Assembly: GCF_000661955.1 (NCBI RefSeq)
Contig: NZ_CP007597.1
Coordinates: 1,977,605 to 2,041,604, forward strand
Direction: 5' to 3'
Source of the DNA: Stenotrophomonas rhizophila
Lineage (GTDB): Bacteria; Pseudomonadota; Gammaproteobacteria; Xanthomonadales; Xanthomonadaceae
DNA length: 64,000 nt
In this document: piece after piece, positions 45,414 to 55,077 of the stretch
Layout of the letters: every line of letters begins with the position of its first letter
Position numbering within the stretch: the stretch's first letter is position 1
The notes under the pieces: generated by a model
Seen by the model: the letters and a program-made list of their open reading frames with translations, nothing else
Databases searched by the model: none
Told to the model about the DNA's origin: nothing
Program-made: the position numbers and the translations under genes

Positions 45414-46037
45414 ATGAAAGTGAAGGTAATGGGGAAGGCTGTCTATCGGCCGTTGTTGGCAATGGCACTGCTGTCTGGTCTGGCGGCCTGTTCGTCGGCG
45501 CCGAAGAAGGGCGCGGTGCCTCCGTACGATGCAACGATGACCACGGCGGAGACGCAGGTCACCACGGTAGGTTCGGAAGCCGCCATCAAGAGCTTTGAAG
45601 ACGCCGCGCGCGCCGATCCGACCCGCAAGGAACCGTGGGTGCGCATCGCGCAGCTGCAGTTCGACCAGGGCCAGTACGCACGTGCCATCGTTGCCGCCGA
45701 AGAGGTGCTGCAGCGCGACCCGGATGACCTGGTGGCCGATGGCGTCATCACCGTGGCCGGCTTCCGCATCGCCAACACCTCGCTGACGCGCCTGCAGGGC
45801 CGCGGCGCACTGGCATCGGAAACTGCGCGCAAGGAAGCCAAGACCCTGGCCGACACCCTGCGCAAGACCATGGGCGATGCCGTGCTTGAAGATCCCAAGC
45901 CGAAGCCGCGCACGCCGGCCCGTCGCACGGGTACCCGTCGCACCACCGCACCGGCTGCGGCACCTGCTGCCGCGCCTGCTGCACGTCCGGCGTCGTCCAA
46001 CGGCGGCGATCCCTTCCAGAACCTCGGCGGCAACTGA
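45414..46037 (+). CDS. TPR lipoprotein heading the T6SS structural operon
   Basis: 207 aa with lipobox LAAC (Cys26) and ribosome site GAGGGA. One or two TPR-like helical pairs (~55-115; KEPWVRIAQLQFDQGQYARA, IVAAEEVLQRDPDDLVADGV), then a basic Pro/Ala-rich low-complexity tail (RRTGTRRTTAPAAAPAAAPA). Not a named Tss protein. Position directly before tssB suggests an envelope factor for assembly or placement of the apparatus; function unknown. Confidence 0.82.
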   Translation: MKVKVMGKAVYRPLLAMALLSGLAACSSAPKKGAVPPYDATMTTAETQVTTVGSEAAIKSFEDAARADPTRKEPWVRIAQLQFDQGQYARAIVAAEEVLQRDPDDLVADGVITVAGFRIANTSLTRLQGRGALASETARKEAKTLADTLRKTMGDAVLEDPKPKPRTPARRTGTRRTTAPAAAPAAAPAARPASSNGGDPFQNLGGN

Positions 46038-46073
46038 TCCGCACGCAGTAACGCCCCCAGTCAGGAGACACCG

Positions 46074-46574
46074 ATGGCGAAGAAGGACAGTATTCAGAAG
46101 CGGCTCCAGAAGATCCGCCCCCCGCGCGTGCAGTTGACCTACGACGTGGAAAAGGGTGATGCGATCGAACAGAAGGAGCTGCCGTTCGTGGTGGGCGTGC
46201 TCGGTGACCTGAGCGGCAACCCGGAACAGCCGTTGCCCAAGGTCAAGGACCGCAAGTTCGTCAACGTCGACCTGGACAATTTCGACGAAGTGATGGAAGG
46301 CGTCGCCCCGCGCGCGGTCTATCGCGTCGCCAACAAGATCAGTGATGGCGGCGGCGAGTTCGGCGTCGAGTTGAAGTTCAACTCGATCGACGATTTCCGC
46401 CCCGAATCGGTGGTCGACCAGATCGAACCGCTGCGCAAGCTGCTGGAATCGCGCACCAAGCTGGCCGACCTGCGCAACAAGCTGGCCGGCAACGAGAAGC
46501 TCGAAGACCTGCTGACCGATGTCCTGAACAACACCGAACAGCTCAAGAAGCTGGGCACGGGCAAGGAGCAATAA
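46074..46574 (+). CDS. tssB: TssB (VipA), contractile sheath small subunit
   Basis: 166 aa, ribosome site AGGAGA. Family landmarks: RPPRVQLTYDVEKGDAIEQK, ELPFVVGVLGDLSGNP, FVNVDLDNFDEVM, FNSIDDFRPESVV. Forms the sheath with TssC, whose gene follows after 3 bp. Confidence 0.97.
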   Translation: MAKKDSIQKRLQKIRPPRVQLTYDVEKGDAIEQKELPFVVGVLGDLSGNPEQPLPKVKDRKFVNVDLDNFDEVMEGVAPRAVYRVANKISDGGGEFGVELKFNSIDDFRPESVVDQIEPLRKLLESRTKLADLRNKLAGNEKLEDLLTDVLNNTEQLKKLGTGKEQ

Positions 46575-46577
46575 GCC

Positions 46578-48071
46578 ATGGCAGCAGAAGCTACCGGTGT
46601 AGCCGAACAGTCGGCCGCAGCCGTCGAGGAAATCGGCCTGCTCGACCAGATCGTCGAGAAGAGCAAGGTCGCCAAGTCCGAGACCGAGCACCAGCGTGCC
46701 AAGGACATCATTTCCGAGCTGGCCAAGGAAGTGTTGGAGGGCACCGTGGTGGTGTCCGACAACCTCAACCTGACCCTGGATGCGCGCATCGCCGAGATTG
46801 ACCGGATCATCTCCGAGCAGCTCAGCGCGGTCATGCATGCCCCGCAGTTCCAGCAGCTGGAAAGCACCTGGCGCGGCCTGCATTACCTGTGCCAGCAGAC
46901 CTCCACCGGCCCGAACATGAAGATCAAGGTCTTCAACGCGCCGAAGAAGGACCTGGTCAAGGACTTCAAGTCGGCGATCGACTTCGATCAGAGCGCGCTG
47001 TTCAAGAAGGTCTACGAAGAAGAATTCGGCACCTTCGGCGGTGCGCCGTTCGGTGCGCTGGTCGGTGACTATTTCATCGGCCGCCAGCCGGAAGACATGT
47101 ACTTCGTCGAGCAGATGTCGCACGTGGCCGCTGCGGCCCATGCGCCGTTCATTTCGGCTGCGTCCGAGGGCATGTTCGGCCTGGAGACCTTCACCGATCT
47201 GGGCAAGCCGCGCGACATGGCGAAGATCTTCGACACGGTCGAATACGCCAAGTGGAAGTCGTTCCGTGAAAGCGAGGACAGCCGCTACGTCGGCCTGACC
47301 CTGCCGCGCTTCCTGGGTCGCCTGCCGTACAACCCGAAGGATGGCACCACGGTCGAAGGCTTCAACTTCGTCGAGGAAGTGGACGCCGCCGACCACAGCA
47401 AGTTCCTGTGGTGCAACACCGCCTATGCCATGGCCGCGCGTCTTACCCACGCGTTCGAGGATTACGGTTGGTGTGCGGCCATCCGCGGCGTCGAAGGCGG
47501 TGGCCTGGTCGAAGACCTGCCCACCCATACCTTCCGCACCGACGACGGTGAAGTGGCACTGAAGTGCCCGACCGAAGTGGCGATCACCGATCGCCGCGAA
47601 AAAGAACTCAGTGACCTCGGTTTCATTCCGCTGGTCCACTGCAAGAATACCGACTACGCCGCGTTCTTCGGCGCCCAGTCGGCACAGAAGCCGAAGAAGT
47701 ACAACACCGATTCGGCCAATGCCAATGCGATCCTGTCTGCCCAGTTGCAGTACATGTTCGCCGTCTCGCGTATCGCCCATTACCTGAAGGCGATGATGCG
47801 CGAGAAGATTGGCAGCTTCGCGTCGGCGGGCAACGTCGAGGAGTTCCTGAACCGTTGGATCTCGCAGTACGTACTGCTGGACGACAACGCCTCGCAGGAA
47901 GCCAAGGCCCAGTACCCGCTGCGCGAAGCCGCTGTGAACGTTTCGGAAGTACCGGGGAAACCCGGTGTCTACCGCGCTGTGGCCTTCATCAGGCCGCATT
48001 TCCAGCTCGATGAGCTGTCTGTTTCGTTGCGATTGGTTGCCGAATTGCCGGCAACTGCAAAAAAGTCGTAA
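46578..48071 (+). CDS. tssC: TssC (VipB), contractile sheath large subunit
   Basis: 497 aa, full length. Landmarks: FQQLESTWRGLHYLCQQT, FGALVGDYFIGRQPEDMYFV, GLTLPRFLGRLPYNPKDG, AYAMAARLTHAFEDYGWCAA, and a C-terminus RPHFQLDELSVSLRLVAELP. Co-assembles with TssB; the N-terminal helix region is the ClpV contact in relatives. Confidence 0.97.
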   Translation: MAAEATGVAEQSAAAVEEIGLLDQIVEKSKVAKSETEHQRAKDIISELAKEVLEGTVVVSDNLNLTLDARIAEIDRIISEQLSAVMHAPQFQQLESTWRGLHYLCQQTSTGPNMKIKVFNAPKKDLVKDFKSAIDFDQSALFKKVYEEEFGTFGGAPFGALVGDYFIGRQPEDMYFVEQMSHVAAAAHAPFISAASEGMFGLETFTDLGKPRDMAKIFDTVEYAKWKSFRESEDSRYVGLTLPRFLGRLPYNPKDGTTVEGFNFVEEVDAADHSKFLWCNTAYAMAARLTHAFEDYGWCAAIRGVEGGGLVEDLPTHTFRTDDGEVALKCPTEVAITDRREKELSDLGFIPLVHCKNTDYAAFFGAQSAQKPKKYNTDSANANAILSAQLQYMFAVSRIAHYLKAMMREKIGSFASAGNVEEFLNRWISQYVLLDDNASQEAKAQYPLREAAVNVSEVPGKPGVYRAVAFIRPHFQLDELSVSLRLVAELPATAKKS

Positions 48072-48134
48072 CGCATTGATGTTGCTGTAGCGCCAAGGGG
48101 CGGATGCCCTGATTGCAGCGACGTTTTTCCAAGA

Positions 48135-48172
48135 GGGTTAAACCCCCCTGAACCGCCGGGAGCGATCCCGGC
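48135..48172 (+). promoter_or_regulatory. hcp leader hairpins
   Basis: In the 140-bp gap before hcp: GGGTT-A-AACCC (48135-48145) and a 7-bp GC stem GCCGGGA-GCGA-TCCCGGC (48155-48172) with a GNRA-type tetraloop. No T run follows. Such a stem in front of the most abundant product may protect a processed hcp mRNA; inferred from position. Confidence 0.5.
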
Positions 48173-48211
48173 ACCCAATCTCACGGAAGACCGGAACTTA
48201 GGAGACCAGAT

Positions 48212-48709
48212 ATGCAGCACGCTTTCCTCTCTATCGACACCATCAAGGGCGAGTCCCACGACGACAAGCACAAGGATTGGATTGAAATCCAGTCCTTCTC
48301 GCAGGATCTGCTGCAGCCGCGTTCGGCCACCGCGTCGACCTCGGGTGGCACCACCGCAGCTCGTGTGAATCTGTCGCCGATCGAAATCACCAAGACGATC
48401 GATCTCGCCACCACTGCCCTGAACCAGGCGGCCAGCAATGGCACCACCTTCCCGAAGGCTCGCATTGAATTCATGCGTGCTGACAAGGACGGCAACGCGA
48501 TCAATTACTACACGGTCGAGCTGCTGAACGTCCTGGTTCACCGCGTCACCACCACGGTTGATTCCGAGGGGATGCCGCAGGAAGTGATTCAGTTGAGCTT
48601 TGGTGCGATCAAGTGGACCTACCAGCAGCAGAAGCCGGAAGGCGGCGTTGGTGGCAAGGCCGTGGCGCAGTGGAGTGCAACCAAGAACATTCCGAACTAC
48701 GCCGTTTGA
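48212..48709 (+). CDS. hcp: Hcp, T6SS inner tube protein
   Basis: 165 aa, strong ribosome site TTAGGAG. Hcp1-family beta barrel (MQHAFLSIDTIKGESHDDKH, DWIEIQSFSQDLLQPRS, ARIEFMRADKDGNAINYYTV, VIQLSFGAIKWTYQQQ). No C-terminal toxin extension. Forms hexamer rings in the tube. Spaced 140 bp from tssC and 139 bp from tssE, so its dosage may be set separately. Confidence 0.97.
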   Translation: MQHAFLSIDTIKGESHDDKHKDWIEIQSFSQDLLQPRSATASTSGGTTAARVNLSPIEITKTIDLATTALNQAASNGTTFPKARIEFMRADKDGNAINYYTVELLNVLVHRVTTTVDSEGMPQEVIQLSFGAIKWTYQQQKPEGGVGGKAVAQWSATKNIPNYAV

Positions 48710-48848
48710 TGTAGTGTCGCTGCGATGGCGCCTTGTGCGCCATCGCAGTCTGAAATCACCTGGCAGTACATCGGGAGTGGCCAGGAACGGCCGCAGCGCG
48801 TGTTGCCCCTCTGCATGATGCAGGGACGCAGACAGACCGGAATGACCA

Positions 48849-49340
48849 ATGAAGGGACTCGAACCCAGCTTGCTCGAGAAACTGTTTGACGATGCCCCCA
48901 AGTCCAATGGGGGAGGGCATGTGTTCAAGTCCATATCGCTGGACCAGTACAAGGAATCGATCGCCCGCGACCTGGAAGGCCTGCTCAATTCCCGTGCAGC
49001 GTTCCAGGAAGACGACATGGCCGAGTTCCCGAACTGCAAGCAGTCGCTGCTGACCTACGGCCTGGCGGATTTTTCCGCGATGAGCCTGGCCAACGCCTAT
49101 GACCGTGCCGCCATCTGCCGCTCGCTGGAGCAGGCCGTGGCCCGGCACGAGCGCCGTTTGAAGAACGTGGGGGTCAGCCTGGAGGTTGGCTCGCAGTTCG
49201 GTGGCGGCCTGCACTTCACCATCAACGCATTGCTCGATCTGGAGCCGGCCCGCGAGCCGGTCAGCTTCGATGCGATGCTGCAGCCGTCGACCCTGCAGTA
49301 CCAGGTCAGCCGTACGCGTCGCCAGCAGGCGACCAGCTGA
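48849..49340 (+). CDS. tssE: TssE, gp25-like baseplate protein
   Basis: 163 aa. gp25/lysozyme-like wedge protein: EPSLLEKLFDDAPKS, DLEGLLNSRAAF, LLTYGLADFSAMSLAN and VSLEVGSQFGGGLHFTINAL. Weak ribosome site before ATG 48849. One base separates its stop from the tssF ATG. Confidence 0.93.
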   Translation: MKGLEPSLLEKLFDDAPKSNGGGHVFKSISLDQYKESIARDLEGLLNSRAAFQEDDMAEFPNCKQSLLTYGLADFSAMSLANAYDRAAICRSLEQAVARHERRLKNVGVSLEVGSQFGGGLHFTINALLDLEPAREPVSFDAMLQPSTLQYQVSRTRRQQATS

Positions 49341-49341
49341 C

Positions 49342-51177
49342 ATGCAGGATCTGCTGCCCTATTACGAACGCGAACTGGCTTACCTGCGCCGCTACGGCCG
49401 CGAGTTCGCCGATCGCTACCCCAAGATTGCCGGTCGCCTTCAGCTCAATGCCGAAGGCAGCCAGGATCCGCATGTCGAGCGCCTGATCGAAGCCTTCGCG
49501 CTGCTCAGCGCACGCGTTTCCAAGCGCATCGAAGACGATTACCCCGAATTCACCGACGCCCTGCTGGACGTCCTGTATCCGCACTACCTGCGGCCGTTCC
49601 CGTCGTGCTCGATCGCCCATTTCGACATGGACGGGGTGTCGTCCAAGTTGAGCGCGCCGATCACCGTGGCGCGCGGCACGGCCCTGCAGTCGCGCCCGGT
49701 GCGCGGCGTGTCCTGCCGTTTCCGTACCGCCTTCGACGTGGTCCTGGCACCGATCGCGGTGCAGTCGGCGGTATACCGCGGTGTGGCCGAAGCGCCGATG
49801 GCCACCAGCCTGCCGGCCGGCAGCGGCGCGCAGGTGTCGCTCAGTTTCCGCCTGATGTCCGACCAGGCCAGCTTCGATACGCTGGGCACCGACGCCCTGC
49901 GCCTGTTCCTGGACGGCGAGCCCTCGCTGCGTGCGTCGCTGCGCGATGCTCTGGCGCTCGGGGTCAAGGTGGCCTATGTAGAGGCCGACAACAGCGGCCG
50001 CTGGCGCCGCCTGGACGAGGTGCCGCTGCGCCAGGTCGGCTTCAGCGAGGACGAATCGCTGGTCGACTTCCCGGCGCGCTCGCACCCGGCCTATCGTCTG
50101 CTCACCGAGCTGTTTGCCTACCCGGAAAAATTCGGCTTCGTCGACCTGCTGCTCAAGCCGGTCACCGCCGGCGCCAGCCGCAGCTTCACCCTGCACCTGA
50201 TCCTGCAGGCCAGCGCCCCCGAGCGTGGCAACCAGCTGGTGCTGGAGGACCTGAGCGCCAGCAACGTGCGCCTGGGCTGCACGCCGATCGTCAACCTGTT
50301 CACCCAGCCGGGCGAGCCGATCCGCGTGACCCATCGCACGGTCAGCTACGCGGTGCTGGCCGATGCGCGGCGTGCGTTTGCCTACGAGGTGTACTCGATC
50401 GACTCGGTGCACCGCATCCGGCAGACGCCACAGGGCGAAGTGATCCAGGCGTTCCGTCCGTTCTATTCGCTGCACCATGGCGAAGACCCGGACCGCACCG
50501 GGCAGTACTGGGTGTCGCGTCGCGACGAGGACATCGCGCGGCAAAGCCCGGGCTTTGAAACCGAGATCAGCTTCGTCGACCTGGCCTTCAACCCGACCCT
50601 GCCGCAGACCGACACCGTCAGCCTGGAGCTGACCTGCAGCAACCGTGACCTGCCCAGCCACCTGGCCCATGGCGTGGCCGGCGGCGATCTCACCCTGGAA
50701 GGCGGCACGCCCGCGCGGGCCATCAGCCTGCTGCGCAAGCCGACCCGGCCGTTGCGCTTCCGCCAGGGCAAGAACGCCCAGTGGCGACTGATTTCGCATC
50801 TGTCGTTGAACCAGCTGTCGCTGACCGGCAGCGGGCTGACCGCGCTGAAGGAGATGCTGCGGCTGTACGACCTGTCCGGCAACAACGTCTCGGCCCGGCA
50901 GATCGACGGCATCCTGGCGTTGGAGCAGCACCCGGTGACCAGCTGGATGTCCGGCAAGCAGTTTGCCTCGGTCGTACGCGGGCTGGAGATCCGCCTGACC
51001 ATCAACGAGAACCATTTCGTGGGCGCCGGCATTGCCGCGTTTGCCCAGGTGATGGATCACTTCTTTGCACTGTACGTGCATGCCAACAGTTTCACCCGGC
51101 TGGTGCTGGTTTCCAGCGACAGTGGTGAGGAGATCGTCCGATGCCCGGCGCGAAGCGGCGAATCGATCCTGGCGTAG
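49342..51177 (+). CDS. tssF: TssF, T6SS baseplate protein
   Basis: 611 aa from ATG 49342 (MQDLLPYYERELAYLRRYGR is the standard family start; the frame upstream overlaps tssE). Landmarks FADRYPKIAGRLQLN, DPHVERLIEAFALLSAR, FTDALLDVLYPHYLRPFPSC. Forms the baseplate wedge with TssG, TssE and TssK. Overlaps tssG by 37 bp. Confidence 0.96.
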   Translation: MQDLLPYYERELAYLRRYGREFADRYPKIAGRLQLNAEGSQDPHVERLIEAFALLSARVSKRIEDDYPEFTDALLDVLYPHYLRPFPSCSIAHFDMDGVSSKLSAPITVARGTALQSRPVRGVSCRFRTAFDVVLAPIAVQSAVYRGVAEAPMATSLPAGSGAQVSLSFRLMSDQASFDTLGTDALRLFLDGEPSLRASLRDALALGVKVAYVEADNSGRWRRLDEVPLRQVGFSEDESLVDFPARSHPAYRLLTELFAYPEKFGFVDLLLKPVTAGASRSFTLHLILQASAPERGNQLVLEDLSASNVRLGCTPIVNLFTQPGEPIRVTHRTVSYAVLADARRAFAYEVYSIDSVHRIRQTPQGEVIQAFRPFYSLHHGEDPDRTGQYWVSRRDEDIARQSPGFETEISFVDLAFNPTLPQTDTVSLELTCSNRDLPSHLAHGVAGGDLTLEGGTPARAISLLRKPTRPLRFRQGKNAQWRLISHLSLNQLSLTGSGLTALKEMLRLYDLSGNNVSARQIDGILALEQHPVTSWMSGKQFASVVRGLEIRLTINENHFVGAGIAAFAQVMDHFFALYVHANSFTRLVLVSSDSGEEIVRCPARSGESILA

Positions 51178-52232
51178 CCCAGCAACTGCTCGCCGAACCG
51201 CACCGCTTCGAGTTCTTCCAGGCGGCGCGGTTGTTGGAGCAGGTGTTCCAGCGCCAGGGCGTGAAGGCAGGCCAGGCCGTGCCCATGCGGGTGCGGTTCC
51301 GCAACCCGTTGTCGCTGGGTTTCCCGGCCACCGAGTTGAGCTCGGAATGCGTGGCGTACAGCCTCAAGGGTGACAAGCTGGAAGACGCCGCGGCGATCGA
51401 CCATGCGCTTGAGCACGAGACCCTGGCCGAGGTGCACCTGACCCCGCACTTCATGGGCTTGCTGGGCACCTCTGGTGCCTTGCCGCTGCATTACACCGAA
51501 ACCCTGCAGATCCGCGAGCTGTACGACCGCGACCGCACCGCACGCGCGTTCCTGGACATCTTCTCCACGCGCGCGGTGTCGCTGCATTACGCGGCGTGGA
51601 AGAAGCACCGGTTGGCCCTGCAGTACGAGATCGATCGTCGCGAGCGCTTCCTGCCGTTGATCATGTCGCTGTTCGGCATGGGCATGAACGAACTGCGCGA
51701 CCGGCTGGTGGACGGGCACGGCGACGTGTTCGACCAGGCCTTTGCCTACTACGCCGGCGCGGTGCGGCAACGCCCGGTGTCGGCGGCGCTGATGCAGCGG
51801 GTGCTGGCCGACTACTTCCAGGTGCCGCTGGCGCTGGAGCAGTTCGTGGGCGCCTGGTACCGGGTGCCGGCCGGGCAATCCACGCGCCTGGGCCAGGCCA
51901 ACGCCACGCTCGGCGCCAGTGCGCTGGCCGGCGACCGGGTCTGGCAGCGCGACCTGCGCATGCGCCTGAGCATCGGCCCGCTGCGACGGGAGCAGTTCGA
52001 TGATTTCCTGCCCGGCGGCAGCGCCGAGCAGGCGCTGGCCAAGTGGCTGTCGCTGCTGACTGGCGGCACGCTGGAATACGAAGTGCGGTTGGTGCTGCGT
52101 CAGGAAGACGTGCGCGGCGCCGGGCTGGGTGCCGGCGTCGGCGCGCGGCTGGGCTGGGACAGTTACATGTGCTCGCGTGCCGCCGACGGCCCGCGGTCGG
52201 ACACCACCTACGGCATCCATACACTGCAATGA
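51141..52232 (+). CDS. tssG: TssG, T6SS baseplate protein
   Basis: 363 aa, ribosome site GAGGAG inside the tssF end. Landmarks PHRFEFFQAARLLEQVF, LTPHFMGLLGTSGALPLHYT, FLDIFSTRAVSLHYAAWKKH, YYAGAVRQRPVSAALMQRVL. Partner of TssF in the wedge. Confidence 0.95.
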   Translation: MPGAKRRIDPGVAQQLLAEPHRFEFFQAARLLEQVFQRQGVKAGQAVPMRVRFRNPLSLGFPATELSSECVAYSLKGDKLEDAAAIDHALEHETLAEVHLTPHFMGLLGTSGALPLHYTETLQIRELYDRDRTARAFLDIFSTRAVSLHYAAWKKHRLALQYEIDRRERFLPLIMSLFGMGMNELRDRLVDGHGDVFDQAFAYYAGAVRQRPVSAALMQRVLADYFQVPLALEQFVGAWYRVPAGQSTRLGQANATLGASALAGDRVWQRDLRMRLSIGPLRREQFDDFLPGGSAEQALAKWLSLLTGGTLEYEVRLVLRQEDVRGAGLGAGVGARLGWDSYMCSRAADGPRSDTTYGIHTLQ

Positions 52233-52303
52233 ACAGGTCGGGGCAGGGCTGACCGGCCGCTGCCCTTCATCAACAGGTTTCAGCAAGGAGCGCGTTTTCC
52301 CGC

Positions 52304-55051
52304 ATGAGCATCAATCTCAAGACCCTGATCAGCAAGCTGGACGATACCTGCCGTCTGGCCGCCGAGCGTGCCGCCAACCTGTGCATGTCGCGCGGCAACT
52401 ACGAGGTTGATCTGGAGCACCTGTTCCTGGCGCTGCTGGAGCAGCCGCACAGCGATTTCGTGTTGATTGCCCGCCGCTGCGGCATCTCGCCCGATGCGCT
52501 GGAACGCGACCTGTCCGACGAGATCAGCCAGTTCAAGACCGGCAACGGCCGCACCCCGGTGTTTTCCCAGCACATTCCCAAGCTGTTCGAACACGCCTGG
52601 CTGATTGCCTCGCTGGATTCGGAAACCAGCCGCATCCGCAGCGGCCACCTGCTGCTGGCGCTGATGACCGAACCGGAGCTGTCGCAGCTGGCCTACCGGG
52701 GCTCCAAGCTGTTCGTGCGCTTCAAGCTGGACGAGCTCAAGCACGACTTCGCCAAGCTCACCGAGGGCTCGCAGGAAGCCACCCAGACCGTGCGCAACGC
52801 CGATGCCGGCGCAGGCGAGGGTGACCTCGGTGGCGAGACCGCCGCGGCCGTGGACGGCGGCAAGGGCGGGCTGTCCAAGACGCCGGCGCTGGACCAGTTC
52901 ACCACCAACCTGACCGAGCGTGCCCGCGAAGGTCGCATCGACCCGGTGATCGGTCGCGATGGTGAGATCCGCCAGGTGATCGACATCCTGATGCGTCGCC
53001 GTCAGAACAACCCGATCCTCACCGGTGAGGCCGGCGTCGGCAAGACCGCCGTGGTGGAAGGGCTGGCCCGCCGCATCGCCGACAAGGACGTGCCCGACGT
53101 GCTGCTGGGCGTGGAACTGCATACCCTGGACATGGGCCTGCTGCAGGCCGGTGCCAGCGTCAAGGGCGAGTTCGAGAACCGCCTGAAGAACGTGATCGAC
53201 GAGGTCAAGAAGAGCCCGCACCCGATCATCCTGTTCATCGACGAAGCCCACACCATGATCGGTGCCGGTGGCACGGCAGGCCAGAATGACGCCGCCAACC
53301 TGCTCAAGCCGGCCCTGGCCCGTGGCGAGCTGCGCACCATCGCGGCCACCACCTGGAGCGAATACAAGAAGTACTTTGAGAAGGACGCCGCGTTGGCGCG
53401 TCGCTTCCAGGTGGTCAAGGTGGAAGAACCCACTGAAGCCCTGGCCGCCGCGATGCTGCGCGGCATGGTCGGCCTGATGGAAGCGCACTTCAACATTCGC
53501 GTGATGGACGAGGCCGTTACCGAAGCGGTGCGCCTGTCGCACCGCTACATCAGCGGCCGCCAGCTGCCTGACAAGGCGGTCAGCGTGCTCGACACCGCCT
53601 GCGCGAAGGTGGCACTCGGCCAGAGCGCCACCCCGGCGATCATCGAAGACACCCGCAAGCACCTGGATCGCCTGGACGCCGAGCTGGCCGCGCTGCAGCG
53701 CGAAACCGCCGGCGGCGCCAACCACCATGCCGAGCGCCTGGGCGAACTGCAGCAGCTGCAGGCCGATGCCCGGGCCGTGCTGGCCACCAATGAAGAGCGC
53801 CTCTCGCTGGAGCGTGCCCTGGCCGACCAGATCCGCCAGCTGCGCCAGCAGATGGAAAACGGCGGTGCCGAAGCGGCTGGCAACGAGGCGGCACCGGCTG
53901 AGGCCGTCGCCGCCGAGAAACCTGTGGCGCGTGGCAAGAAGGCCGCCGCCGCAGTGTCGCCGCAGCAGGCCGAGCTGGACCGCCTGCTGGCCGAACTGCG
54001 CCAGCTGCAGGGCGACACCCCGATGGTGCCGCTGCAGGTGGATGGCGGCGTGGTGGCCGAAATCGTCTCGGCCTGGACCGGCGTCCCGCTGGGCCGGATG
54101 GTCAAGGACGAGATCCGCACGGTGCGCACCTTGGGCACCCTGCTGGTCGACCGTGTGATCGGCCAGGACCACGCGCTGGAGGCCATCGCCCAGCGCGTGC
54201 GTACCGCCACGGCCAAGCTGGAAGACCCGAACAAGCCGCGCGGTGTGTTCATGTTCGTCGGCCCGTCCGGCGTGGGCAAGACCGAGACCGCGCTGGCGCT
54301 GGCCGACATCCTGTACGGCGGCGAGCGCAAGCTGATCACCATCAACATGAGCGAGTACCAGGAAGCGCACAGCGTTTCCGGCCTCAAGGGCTCGCCCCCG
54401 GGTTACGTGGGCTACGGCGAAGGTGGCGTGCTGACCGAAGCGGTCCGCCGCAACCCGTACAGCGTGGTCCTGCTGGATGAAGTGGAAAAGGCCCACCCGG
54501 ACGTGCTGGAGATGTTCTTCCAGGTGTTCGACAAGGGCCAGATGGACGATGCCGAAGGCCGCGAGATCGACTTCCGCAATACGCTGATCATCCTGACCTC
54601 CAACATCGGCTCGTCGCAGATCATGCAGGCCTGCCTGAACAAGCCGGCCGAGGAGATCCCCACTGCCGACGCACTGGGTGAAGCCCTGCGCCCGGTGTTG
54701 ATGAAGAGTTTCAAGCCCGCGTTCCTGGGTCGCATGAAAGTCGTGCCGTACTTCCCGATCAACGACGACGTGCTGGCCCAGATCATCGCGCTCAAGCTCG
54801 GCCGCATCCGCGACCGTGTGGCGGGTAACCACAAGGCCACGTTCTTGTGGGACGACAGCCTGGTCGAGGCCGTGCTGTCGCGTTGCACCGAGGTGGATTC
54901 CGGTGCACGCAATGTTGATCACATCCTCAACGGTACGCTGCTGCCGGAGGTCGCGGAAAGCGTCCTGGCGGCGATGGCCGAGGGGAACCGGATCAACACC
55001 ATCAAGGTGACCGCAGGGAAGAACGGCGCCTTCAAATACAAGCTGTCCTGA
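52304..55051 (+). CDS. clpV: ClpV (TssH), AAA+ ATPase for sheath recycling
   Basis: 915 aa. Clp-N domain (~1-150), first AAA+ module with Walker A GEAGVGKT (242-248) and Walker B ILFIDEAHTMIG, a middle coiled coil (~420-560) with an Ala/Glu-rich insert (AAGNEAAPAEAVAAEKPVA), second AAA+ with GPSGVGKT (653-660) and VVLLDEVEKAHPDV. It disassembles the contracted TssBC sheath. Distinguished from ClpB by the tss context and N-domain. Confidence 0.97.
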   Translation: MSINLKTLISKLDDTCRLAAERAANLCMSRGNYEVDLEHLFLALLEQPHSDFVLIARRCGISPDALERDLSDEISQFKTGNGRTPVFSQHIPKLFEHAWLIASLDSETSRIRSGHLLLALMTEPELSQLAYRGSKLFVRFKLDELKHDFAKLTEGSQEATQTVRNADAGAGEGDLGGETAAAVDGGKGGLSKTPALDQFTTNLTERAREGRIDPVIGRDGEIRQVIDILMRRRQNNPILTGEAGVGKTAVVEGLARRIADKDVPDVLLGVELHTLDMGLLQAGASVKGEFENRLKNVIDEVKKSPHPIILFIDEAHTMIGAGGTAGQNDAANLLKPALARGELRTIAATTWSEYKKYFEKDAALARRFQVVKVEEPTEALAAAMLRGMVGLMEAHFNIRVMDEAVTEAVRLSHRYISGRQLPDKAVSVLDTACAKVALGQSATPAIIEDTRKHLDRLDAELAALQRETAGGANHHAERLGELQQLQADARAVLATNEERLSLERALADQIRQLRQQMENGGAEAAGNEAAPAEAVAAEKPVARGKKAAAAVSPQQAELDRLLAELRQLQGDTPMVPLQVDGGVVAEIVSAWTGVPLGRMVKDEIRTVRTLGTLLVDRVIGQDHALEAIAQRVRTATAKLEDPNKPRGVFMFVGPSGVGKTETALALADILYGGERKLITINMSEYQEAHSVSGLKGSPPGYVGYGEGGVLTEAVRRNPYSVVLLDEVEKAHPDVLEMFFQVFDKGQMDDAEGREIDFRNTLIILTSNIGSSQIMQACLNKPAEEIPTADALGEALRPVLMKSFKPAFLGRMKVVPYFPINDDVLAQIIALKLGRIRDRVAGNHKATFLWDDSLVEAVLSRCTEVDSGARNVDHILNGTLLPEVAESVLAAMAEGNRINTIKVTAGKNGAFKYKLS

Positions 55052-55077
55052 TTGTCGACTGGAAAGGAGATACGAAT

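Noticed and set aside
44550..47999. 1149-codon minus-strand frame spanning tssJ to tssC
   Set aside because: Only the last 208 codons (tssJ) are real; the rest is antisense to tssB, tssC and the TPR lipoprotein.
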